Assembly: GCF_021729155.1 (NCBI RefSeq)
Contig: NZ_JAJQYA010000021.1
Location: 1-41,781 of the forward strand
Length of the DNA: 41,781 nt
Direction of reading: 5' to 3'
DNA from: Membranihabitans marinus
GTDB taxonomy: Bacteria > Bacteroidota > Bacteroidia > Chitinophagales > Saprospiraceae
A model generated the notes under the pieces. It made no database searches. It saw only the letters and a list, made by a program, of their open reading frames with translations, and had not been told where the DNA came from. Positions 35,268 to 41,781 of the stretch are shown in pieces. The position numbers and the translations under genes are program-made. Each line of letters starts with the position of its first letter. The first letter of the stretch is position 1.

Positions 35268-36782
35268 CTATTTTTCGGCGCTCTTAAGATCTGACAATAA
35301 GTAAATTGAATAAAAATAGACTGGCCTCCCACGTCTAGTGATGACAATCTTCCTCGGCTCACCTATTACACGGTATTTCTCCTTCAATTCATCGGACATA
35401 TTGTAGTTATATCTCGAAGACGAAATAAAATAAGCCGATCGAGGCAAGGTATCTAACTGGCGATATTGATTGACAAAATAGTAGTGGTGTTTTTCATTCA
35501 TATTTCCATCAACCAAAAGAGTGCGGTTCTTTCGGTAACCAATATAGTAATCCAATTGGCCGGCGGGAAACCAATTTCTAGTATATATTACCACATTGCT
35601 ATCCAATAATCCAGCCTCCTGATCTAAGGCTATTAAATCATCCATTTTGTCGCTCAATTGATGCCATCCATATAGATCTAAACTAAAATCATTGCGCCCC
35701 ATTCGAGGATCATCGACCGTGGATGAAAGGTTTAAGAACCCAGTATGTATTTGGACCAAAGCCAATAGTAGGAAAAACACAAAAAAACCGTAGCTCCAAT
35801 ATAAAACCTTCTTTGACCATTGAAAATAATGCCAGCCCAAAGCCGCTATTAAGAACAATGAATAATAGGCTGGCCCACTCCAATGGGGCAAGGTCTTATT
35901 GAACAAAGACATTAATACTACAACCAGAGCCAAAGGAAGACCTGTAGCCAGCAAGAATACCAATTTGTTGTTTTTAAATGCCCGCCTCCTGTAATTAAAG
36001 CCAAAAACAGCGACCAAAACCACCATCACAAAATTGAATGGATTGTTATATAAAATCTGCCCTCCTATTTCTTGAAAGAAATAATCCCACAATATTTTAA
36101 AACTATCATTACCTACTCGATTGCCGTGAAAATTAAACGACAGCCATTCGTGATGATAATTCCAATACAGTACGGGTAGAAAAAACAACATGGGAAAACA
36201 CAACGCCAACCACACCACTACGGACCGCAGTGATTGCGGAGATTTCAATATAAAATACAATCCAGCTCCCAGCAACAAGAACACGTTGTGATATTTGGCC
36301 AGCAAACCAAGCCCCACTGCAAAAGAAAAATACCACAACCAATGTATTTTTTGATTTTCTATATAGCTGAGAAAGAAATACATGGCCAATAACCACAAAA
36401 AACTCTGTGGGGTATCGGGAAGAATAAACAATCCTAAAACCACACTATTGTATATAGACCCAGCGCTCATTACCAGGGCCATAAGACCAATATTTTCATT
36501 GAAAAATCGCTTGCCAATTTGATAGACTAAATACAGATTGGCCGTTCCCACCACTAAGGGCAATATTCGCACCGTGAATTCTGTATTCCAATAATAATTT
36601 AATGTAGTCAACCGAATCATCCATCCCACCATGGGCGGATGATCAAAATAACTCCAACTCGGATACAGACCGTACATGGTATAATAAGCTTCGTCCACAC
36701 TTAATTCTGTCGACAGAGCAGCGATAAGCCTGACGGCAAAATGGCTAATTAATACAAGGTACAGTATCCTTTTATTCGACAT
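35268..36782 (-). CDS. GT39/ArnT-like membrane glycosyltransferase
   Basis: The 504-residue protein has about eleven or more membrane helices and the N-terminal loop motifs of the PMT/ArnT superfamily: D30-E31 in SVDEAYYTMYG and FDHPPMVGW at about 46-54. Members transfer a sugar from a polyprenyl-phosphate donor to a lipid or protein acceptor on the periplasmic face. A long soluble C-terminal part (about 370-504) follows the helices. It lies 14 bp after the PAP2 gene, and the pair would fit lipid or envelope glycan modification with recycling of the lipid carrier. The acceptor is unknown. Confidence 0.87.
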   Translation of the reverse strand: MSNKRILYLVLISHFAVRLIAALSTELSVDEAYYTMYGLYPSWSYFDHPPMVGWMIRLTTLNYYWNTEFTVRILPLVVGTANLYLVYQIGKRFFNENIGLMALVMSAGSIYNSVVLGLFILPDTPQSFLWLLAMYFFLSYIENQKIHWLWYFSFAVGLGLLAKYHNVFLLLGAGLYFILKSPQSLRSVVVWLALCFPMLFFLPVLYWNYHHEWLSFNFHGNRVGNDSFKILWDYFFQEIGGQILYNNPFNFVMVVLVAVFGFNYRRRAFKNNKLVFLLATGLPLALVVVLMSLFNKTLPHWSGPAYYSLFLIAALGWHYFQWSKKVLYWSYGFFVFFLLLALVQIHTGFLNLSSTVDDPRMGRNDFSLDLYGWHQLSDKMDDLIALDQEAGLLDSNVVIYTRNWFPAGQLDYYIGYRKNRTLLVDGNMNEKHHYYFVNQYRQLDTLPRSAYFISSSRYNYNMSDELKEKYRVIGEPRKIVITRRGRPVYFYSIYLLSDLKSAEK

Positions 36783-36796
36783 ATTCTACGATTAAT

Positions 36797-37438
36797 CTAT
36801 GCCCACCTTACATCGGCAAATTCGAACCATGTATACAGGGTTCTAGCAAACAAAAAGAAAACTAAAATGGACAGCACACTTCCCCCTACAACATCTTCCA
36901 AAAAATGCTGAGACAAATACACCCTTGAATAAGCGACTCCGCATGCAAAAACCGCAAACAATACCTGAATCCAAGGCTTTTTACCATATAAATACGCACA
37001 AAACAGCATTAAGGTCACTATGGAAGTAGTATGACCAGAAGGAAAGGTATTCCACGAATGTATTTTTACCCCATCTACCAATTGTAAGGCTCCTTCGGTA
37101 AAATACCCCATGGGTCGAGGCATTCCATTAAATACTACCTTTTTAAAAAATTGAGCCAACAATCCGGCAATCAGACAAATGGAAAAACCTAGAAAGAGAA
37201 ATCTGATCTTACTTTTGGCCTGACTATAACCGGCCAACATGGCCAAAACCAGCACCACAACACCATCGCCTAAATAGGTTAAATACACAAAGAATCGATC
37301 GAAACCTCTACCACACAAAGAATTGAGCATCAAATGCAGTTGGGCTTTGGGAAATAAAACTATTAATACAACACTTACAAACAGGAATACAAAAACCGTG
37401 ATTATAAAAGGTCTGAGGCGATTGAATAAAGGCAACAT
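36797..37438 (-). CDS. PAP2-family membrane phosphatase
   Basis: The 213-residue protein has about five or six membrane helices and the three PAP2 motifs: a K-to-RP motif ending at R108-P109 (KKVVFNGMPRP, one residue longer than the usual spacing), PSGH at 133-136, and SR(x5)H(x3)D with R172, H178 and D182. The family removes phosphate from lipid phosphates such as undecaprenyl diphosphate, phosphatidic or phosphatidylglycerol phosphate, or lipid A. It is upstream of and nearly contiguous with the GT39 gene. Start ATG at 37438 precedes the first membrane helix. Confidence 0.9.
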   Translation of the reverse strand: MLPLFNRLRPFIITVFVFLFVSVVLIVLFPKAQLHLMLNSLCGRGFDRFFVYLTYLGDGVVVLVLAMLAGYSQAKSKIRFLFLGFSICLIAGLLAQFFKKVVFNGMPRPMGYFTEGALQLVDGVKIHSWNTFPSGHTTSIVTLMLFCAYLYGKKPWIQVLFAVFACGVAYSRVYLSQHFLEDVVGGSVLSILVFFLFARTLYTWFEFADVRWA

Positions 37439-37763
37439 AAAGAGTTGAATATTTGGGAGTCAACAAAACGGGGGATAGGACGACTACCATTTCATTAACA
37501 GCCAAAACCTTCCTCCAAATTTTCGAGGACTAAATTAATTCGCCCCCCAGACAAAGAGCCTTTATACCTCTTTATCAAATCTTTACCAAAATGCTAATAA
37601 ATTATAAACAGAAAATTATATTCTTCAAGAAAATCCATCAATGATATTTCCCTGTCGTAAATAATGAAAGAAATATATTAATAAACTATCCACCTTTAGG
37701 ATTAGACTACATAAAGCGAAACCGACTTACAAATGATTTACATTATCAATTCATCAATTACAA
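37439..37763. other. Intergenic region between PAP2 and NAD+ synthetase genes
   Basis: This 325-bp AT-rich stretch contains no supported gene. A weak TCCTC/GAGGA stem occurs near 37513-37531. No exact TAnnTTTG element is seen on the minus strand for the PAP2-GT39 pair. No strong terminator is seen directly after the NAD+ synthetase stop at 37764. Confidence 0.5.
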
Positions 37764-39401
37764 TTAAGAAAGATACTTTCCGACAATAGGCATTCGCCGC
37801 CCCATGCCAAAAGCCTTGCGACTAACGCGGATGATGGGTGGCGCTTGATATCGTTTAAATTCATTGATGTTGACCAATCGCAGTATTCTAGCCACCAAAG
37901 CCTCGTCATAGCCACGATCAATTATATCTTGTGGACTCATGGTTTCTTCGATATATTGATACAATATTTCATCCAGTATATCGTATTCTGGCAAGGAATC
38001 GCTGTCCTTTTGGTCAGGGCGCAATTCGGCCGATGGTGGCTTAACAATAGAATTGACAGGTATCACTTCTGAATCTTTATTGATGTATCGCGCAAGTTCA
38101 AAAACCTCGGTCTTGTACACATCGCCCAAAACCGACAATCCTCCAGCCATATCGCCATACAAGGTACCGTAACCCACAGCCGCTTCACTCTTGTTGGAAG
38201 TATTCAATAATATATTGCCAAATTTATTGGAGATCGCCATTACAAACAGACCTCGAATACGAGCCTGGATATTTTCTTCTGCCACATTAAAGGGACGCCC
38301 TTCAAACACGGGATTCAGGGTCTCTAAAATGGCCTGATAGGAAGACTCAATATTCAATATATTGGATTGAATTCCCAGATTATCGACTAAATCCATGGCA
38401 TCTTTAACCGAATGGTCAGATGAAAACTGGCTGGGCATCAAGGCCACTCTTACATTCTCAGCACCCAATGCACGCACAGCGAGAGCACAGGTAACCGCAG
38501 AATCAATACCTCCAGACAAACCCAACACCGCTGTTTTGAACCCAAGTTTATTGAAATAATCCTTAATCCCTAGAACTATGGCGTCGTGAATAAGGGTAAT
38601 CTTGGTTTTATCTTGTACATTTTCCTCCCGTGCACTGGTAATTTCAGAAAGATTGAATACCGATAAAGCCTCCTCAAAATAGGGCATTTCAGCTACCACT
38701 TTTCCTTCTTGATTAACCACCAAAGATCCACCATCGAATACCAATTCGGTCTGTGCTCCACAGTGATTGATATAGAAAAATGGAATCTTGTATCGATCGA
38801 CATTTTCTTTGAGTACAGCAATTCTGTCCTCAGCCTTGGTATAATCAAAAGGCGAGGCGGAAACATTTATTACAAAATCTGGATTTTCATCCATGACTTC
38901 GTCCAATGGACAGATGGTGTACATCGGATTTTCATTGCCCACATTCCAAATGTCTTCACAAACCGACAACGCAATTTTTTTGCCTTTAAAATGAACTATG
39001 CCAAATTCATTGCCCGCTTCAAAGTAGCGATTTTCATCAAATATATCATAGGTAGGAAGCAAAGCCTTGTGTTGTACATATTCAATCTTACCTTCATTTA
39101 AGAAATACACAGAATTGTACAAATCCTTACCTTCCAAAACTGGGTTTACTGTGGGCGCTCCTACTACAATGGCAATATTATTGGACAATTTCACCAACTT
39201 TTCTAATAATTGATTGGACAAGTCTATAAAATCATCAAAATCCAAAAAGTCCCGTGCCGGATATCCCGTAGTCGCCAATTCACTAAAACAGACAATATCT
39301 GCCCCTTGTTTCTCCGCCGATTCAATAGCGGCCTTCATTTTGAGATAATTTCCTTCAAAATTTCCAATGTGATAATTGATCTGGGCAATAGCTATATTCA
39401 C
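37764..39401 (-). CDS. nadE: Glutamine-dependent NAD+ synthetase
   Basis: The 545-residue protein joins an N-terminal nitrilase-type glutaminase, with triad E41 (FSELATTGYP), K112 (HKALLPTYD) and C148 (LSVCEDIWN), to a C-terminal synthetase with the ATP loop SGGIDS at 296-301. It converts nicotinate adenine dinucleotide to NAD+ with ammonia drawn from glutamine. Length and domain order are normal. The frame starts with GTG at 39401, and its first residues MNIAIAQINYHIG match the nitrilase start, so this codon is well supported. It is a single-gene unit facing the divergent hydrolase gene. Confidence 0.96.
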   Translation of the reverse strand: MNIAIAQINYHIGNFEGNYLKMKAAIESAEKQGADIVCFSELATTGYPARDFLDFDDFIDLSNQLLEKLVKLSNNIAIVVGAPTVNPVLEGKDLYNSVYFLNEGKIEYVQHKALLPTYDIFDENRYFEAGNEFGIVHFKGKKIALSVCEDIWNVGNENPMYTICPLDEVMDENPDFVINVSASPFDYTKAEDRIAVLKENVDRYKIPFFYINHCGAQTELVFDGGSLVVNQEGKVVAEMPYFEEALSVFNLSEITSAREENVQDKTKITLIHDAIVLGIKDYFNKLGFKTAVLGLSGGIDSAVTCALAVRALGAENVRVALMPSQFSSDHSVKDAMDLVDNLGIQSNILNIESSYQAILETLNPVFEGRPFNVAEENIQARIRGLFVMAISNKFGNILLNTSNKSEAAVGYGTLYGDMAGGLSVLGDVYKTEVFELARYINKDSEVIPVNSIVKPPSAELRPDQKDSDSLPEYDILDEILYQYIEETMSPQDIIDRGYDEALVARILRLVNINEFKRYQAPPIIRVSRKAFGMGRRMPIVGKYLS

Positions 39402-39435
39402 GATTCTGTCTTTTAATGATTGTTTGATAACGTCG

Positions 39436-39443
39436 CAAAAATA
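39436..39443 (-). promoter_or_regulatory. Candidate nadE -7 promoter element
   Basis: TATTTTTG on the minus strand fits TAnnTTTG and lies 35 bp before the GTG start. A -33 TTG is not clear at the right distance. Confidence 0.38.
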
Positions 39444-39499
39444 GTATATTCGAACCAGTACAGATAATTTTTAAAGCAACGATAGTCTAAATTTCTATT

Positions 39500-40213
39500 A
39501 TGCAAATTCTTAACAACTTGTTTCAAGTAGGGGGCGATCTCAACGGCATCACCTTCGATGCGCCCGATGCCTTGTGGAACGATGGCAATTCCTACATTCT
39601 TTCAACTCCCAAAGGTCTTATAATGTTTGATTGTGGTTGTGGCGACACCATGGACCAAATTTTCGACAACATGAGATATTGGGGTTTAGATCCTCAGGAC
39701 ATAGTCTACTGCCTCTTCACCCACGCCCACTTCGACCATGCCGGCGGTGCTCACATCCTTAAATCGAGAGGGGTGCAATTGATCGGACTACCAGATACGG
39801 CAGACGCCATTGCCAATGGAGATGACCGCTGTTGCGGATACCTCTATCACAAGACCTTCAATCCTACTACGATGGACTATATCGCTGAAGATGGCGAAGT
39901 ACTGCGTTTGTTGGACATAGAGATAAAGACCATGCATCTACCTGGTCATTCGATGGGATGCACGGCCTATTTTCTAGAATGGGAAGAGCGGAGATTGGTC
40001 TTTAGCGGAGATGTAATTGGCACCTTGCTCAGTGGTCACTTTGGTTGGAGTGGATCCATCGATTTTGACAAGGAAAAATACATTTTATCGCTTTTGAAAT
40101 TCTCGAAAATAGATACCGACATTATGTTGCCCGGTCATGGGATGATATACTTTCACCGTCCTCGAATTCGGGTGGAAGAGGCACTCAATGCCGCCTTAAT
40201 GGAATGGAGATAA
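39500..40213 (+). CDS. Metallo-beta-lactamase-fold hydrolase
   Basis: The 237-residue protein has the complete metal-binding set: H75, H77, D79 and H80 in THAHFDHAGG, H150 in LPGHSMG, D171 in FSGDVIG and H213 in LPGHGM. This is a full glyoxalase-II/MBL-type single domain. The family covers thioesterases, lactonases and other hydrolases, and the substrate cannot be told from the motifs. An unusual CC pair (111-112) in a mid-chain loop is visible. The gene is alone on the plus strand, divergent from nadE with a 98-bp gap. Confidence 0.88.
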   Translation: MQILNNLFQVGGDLNGITFDAPDALWNDGNSYILSTPKGLIMFDCGCGDTMDQIFDNMRYWGLDPQDIVYCLFTHAHFDHAGGAHILKSRGVQLIGLPDTADAIANGDDRCCGYLYHKTFNPTTMDYIAEDGEVLRLLDIEIKTMHLPGHSMGCTAYFLEWEERRLVFSGDVIGTLLSGHFGWSGSIDFDKEKYILSLLKFSKIDTDIMLPGHGMIYFHRPRIRVEEALNAALMEWR

Positions 40214-40566
40214 GACTTAAATGGATAGGCTTAGCTTTTTGCTATGTAAAACATTCATTGGGTTCGCCAAAACTCATATTCAATTTTAAATTATTACATT
40301 ATTTAATAATCAAATGTAAATATTTAAAAAAACGTAAATTTTAAAATTGAATGCTCAATAAATCACACAATAAAAAATATTCATTATATTGTAAGTGAAA
40401 TTATATTTTTATACAACACTCACTTAAAATTTTGAATATGAAGAAAGTAAATCTTCGAATCAACCTTTCCATCAAAGACTAGATTGTTTTTCATTATTAC
40501 AACGATGATTCCCCAAAAGACTAGCCAGCAAGACTATCCATTTAATCATCTAATATCTACCATAAT
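40214..40566. other. AT-rich intergenic region with palindromes
   Basis: The 353-bp stretch has no long frame. It contains the nested palindrome at 40278-40352, a 6-bp inverted repeat TAAGTG/CACTTA (40392-40426) and a 14-codon frame at 40438-40482 (MKKVNLRINLSIKD) whose status is unclear. Confidence 0.5.
40278..40352. repeat. Nested AT-rich inverted repeat
   Basis: ATTCAATTTTAAA (40278-40290) pairs perfectly over 13 bp with TTTAAAATTGAAT (40340-40352). Inside the 49-base loop TTACATT and AATGTAA form a second 7-bp stem. It may end transcription after the hydrolase gene or extrude as a cruciform; no G+C-rich stem is present. Confidence 0.5.
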
Positions 40567-41106
40567 ATGAATCACCTAAAAGTCATAGCTTATAGTCTAC
40601 TCCTCATTCCATTGTGGGGATCTTGGTTGTTGGATAATATCGTCAGTAATTCCTATTTGGTTTTTCTCTGCTTTGTTGTGACGGCCATCTCCTTTGATAT
40701 CCTACGGAATACCGTATTGATTAAATTGCCCAAGCCTCATCAACCACTAGTGTTTTTAGGCCCAGCGATCTATTTAATCACACTGGTGGTCATTCAACCA
40801 TTTAATTGGTTATTTTATTTCAGCCAACCCATTATCTGGATTTCAATATTCTTTTTTCTTACCTATAAGTATTTACACAACCTATTTCCTTTTGCCTATA
40901 AGAAATGGATGGGTGTTCTTGGATTTGCCCTGTTTTACACCCTCAGTGTATATCCCTATGCCAGAATAGCCAGTATGTACGGACCTAAAATCGACCAACA
41001 CAACACCACCGAAGAAAGTCAACCCAATGAGGATGCAGGTGTACAAGAAAGTATTATGCCCGTGGATGTATTTACTAGGTTGGAGAGAGAAACCAAGACA
41101 GAATAA
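40567..41106 (+). CDS. Small polytopic membrane protein, tandem copy 1
   Basis: The 179-residue protein has about five hydrophobic segments (for example VIAYSLLLIPLWGSWLL, YLVFLCFVVTAISF, VLGFALFYTLSVYPYA) and a polar C-terminal tail rich in Glu, Asp, Thr and Gln from about residue 140. I do not recognise the family. The following gene (41228-41773) is a paralogue with the same length and order of segments. The last 80 residues differ at only three positions, whereas the middle part is clearly more divergent. Both start MNHLKVIAYSLLLIPLWG. Confidence 0.8.
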   Translation: MNHLKVIAYSLLLIPLWGSWLLDNIVSNSYLVFLCFVVTAISFDILRNTVLIKLPKPHQPLVFLGPAIYLITLVVIQPFNWLFYFSQPIIWISIFFFLTYKYLHNLFPFAYKKWMGVLGFALFYTLSVYPYARIASMYGPKIDQHNTTEESQPNEDAGVQESIMPVDVFTRLERETKTE

Positions 41107-41114
41107 TGATATTT
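40915..41114 (+). repeat. Direct repeat, copy 1 (3' part of tandem paralogue)
   Basis: These 200 bp match 41582-41781 with six differences (at 40973, 41041, 41044, 41046, 41061 and 41064). The match includes synonymous sites and eleven bases after the stop codon's first bases (TAATGATATTT), unlike the more diverged upstream halves of the genes. Confidence 0.85.
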
Positions 41115-41121
41115 AAAGTTA

Positions 41122-41145
41122 GTCCTAGGTTTGAAGGCCTAGGAC
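41122..41145 (+). promoter_or_regulatory. Palindrome overlapping a candidate promoter before copy 2
   Basis: GTCCTAGG (41122-41129) and CCTAGGAC (41138-41145) form a perfect 8-bp stem with an 8-base loop. TAGGTTTG at 41126-41133 inside it matches TAnnTTTG, placing a possible start about 85 bp before the copy 2 ATG. It could equally be a terminator hairpin after copy 1, though no strong T run follows. Confidence 0.35.
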
Positions 41146-41227
41146 ACCGTTGTTAAAACCAGGGTAATTCTAAAGAAACGACTTACATCTATGCCATTTA
41201 AATCGTTATTATACAAATACTTAAATC

Positions 41228-41773
41228 ATGAATCACCTAAAAGTCATCGCCTATAGTCTTCTCCTCATCCCTCTCTGGGGATTATGGTTATTGGACAACC
41301 TCACAACCAACACCTATTTGGTATTTCTCTGTTTTGTAGCGACGGCCATCTCATTCGACTTAATGCGGGAATCCGTCTTAGTGAAATTACCCAAATCTCA
41401 TCGTCTTTTGGTATTCTTAGGTCCTATAATTTACATAATGACTATGATTGTATCTATAGCAAAAAATCCATTCTGGCTCTATATTATCAGTAATCCCATT
41501 CTTTGGATTTCTATATTTTTCTATCTCAACTATAAATATTTGCACAATCTATTCCCCTTTGCCTATAAAAAATGGATGGGGGTTCTTGGATTTGCCCTGT
41601 TTTACACCCTCAGTGTATATCCCTATGCCAGAATAGCCAATATGTACGGACCTAAAATCGACCAACACAACACCACCGAAGAAAGTCAACCCAATGAGGA
41701 TGCAGGTTTATACGAAAGTATTATGCCAGTTGATGTATTTACTAGGTTGGAGAGAGAAACCAAGACAGAATAA
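41228..41773 (+). CDS. Small polytopic membrane protein, tandem copy 2
   Basis: The 181-residue protein is the paralogue of 40567-41106, with the same five hydrophobic segments and polar tail. It is two residues longer in the central loop (MTMIVSIAKNPFWLYI region against LVVIQPFNWLFYF in copy 1). The function is unknown. The gene is complete; the sequence ends 8 bp after its stop, inside the repeated segment, so a third copy beyond the window cannot be ruled out. Confidence 0.8.
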   Translation: MNHLKVIAYSLLLIPLWGLWLLDNLTTNTYLVFLCFVATAISFDLMRESVLVKLPKSHRLLVFLGPIIYIMTMIVSIAKNPFWLYIISNPILWISIFFYLNYKYLHNLFPFAYKKWMGVLGFALFYTLSVYPYARIANMYGPKIDQHNTTEESQPNEDAGLYESIMPVDVFTRLERETKTE

Positions 41774-41781
41774 TGATATTT
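41582..41781 (+). repeat. Direct repeat, copy 2, reaching the window edge
   Basis: This is the partner of 40915-41114 at an offset of 667 bp. It includes the 3' part of the second paralogue, its stop and the first bases after it. The right boundary of the repeat cannot be set because the window ends inside the match. Confidence 0.85.

Noticed and set aside
1-41781. CRISPR array, tRNA, rRNA or intact insertion sequence
   Set aside because: I saw no regularly spaced repeat array, no tRNA-like cloverleaf, no rRNA-like sequence and no transposase reading frame.

Overview
The window is AT-rich DNA from a member of the Bacteroidota. The evidence is a SusC/SusD outer-membrane pair, an AraC-type regulator, many lipoproteins with Cys lipoboxes, AT-rich ribosome-binding regions, and several candidate promoters that fit the Bacteroidota -7 consensus TAnnTTTG. 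A marine or environmental lineage seems likely from the gene mix, but I cannot name the genus. I see no rRNA, tRNA, CRISPR array, phage gene or intact insertion sequence.

Bases 1-648 are non-coding and carry two inverted copies of a GC-rich palindromic repeat. Bases 649-24226 form one large co-directional (minus strand) polysaccharide-utilisation-type locus. Read in transcription order it holds susC and susD followed by a strong terminator. Next come a PqaA-like alpha/beta hydrolase, a TIM-barrel glycosidase-like protein, a propeller plus helical-toroid protein, an HGSNAT-like acetyltransferase and a PafA-like phosphatase, followed by a second, very long terminator hairpin. The last block holds an FG-GAP lipoprotein, a ChbG/YdjC deacetylase, a BNR (sialidase-fold) lipoprotein, a polytopic membrane protein, two purple-acid-phosphatase-like enzymes and a glycerophosphodiesterase. 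Three metallophosphatases, one phosphodiesterase, a deacetylase and a transmembrane acetyltransferase sit beside one SusCD pair, with no ordinary endo-glycanase. This suggests a phosphate- and acetyl-decorated glycan or glycerophosphate polymer as substrate. An AraC regulator (24894-25814, plus strand) diverges from susC across a 667-bp region with two sets of direct repeats.

Bases 25903-28102 carry a DUF1080 lipoprotein and a Tat-exported Gfo/Idh/MocA oxidoreductase, a pairing that fits oxidation and cleavage of 3-keto-glycosides. Bases 28369-35069 are a five-gene sugar-acid operon: 2,5-dioxopentanoate dehydrogenase, UxaA-family dehydratase, DHDPS-family (KdgD-like) enzyme, sodium/solute symporter and FAH-family 2-keto-3-deoxy-pentonate dehydratase-like enzyme. 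It is predicted to turn hexarates and/or pentonates into 2-oxoglutarate. It is preceded by an unusual 84-nt nested palindrome.

Bases 35268-41781 look like general genome: a GT39 glycosyltransferase with a PAP2 phosphatase, glutamine-dependent NAD+ synthetase, a metallo-beta-lactamase-fold hydrolase, and two tandem paralogous membrane proteins whose 3' halves look recently homogenised by gene conversion. Gene calls rest on motif reading only; no database search was run.
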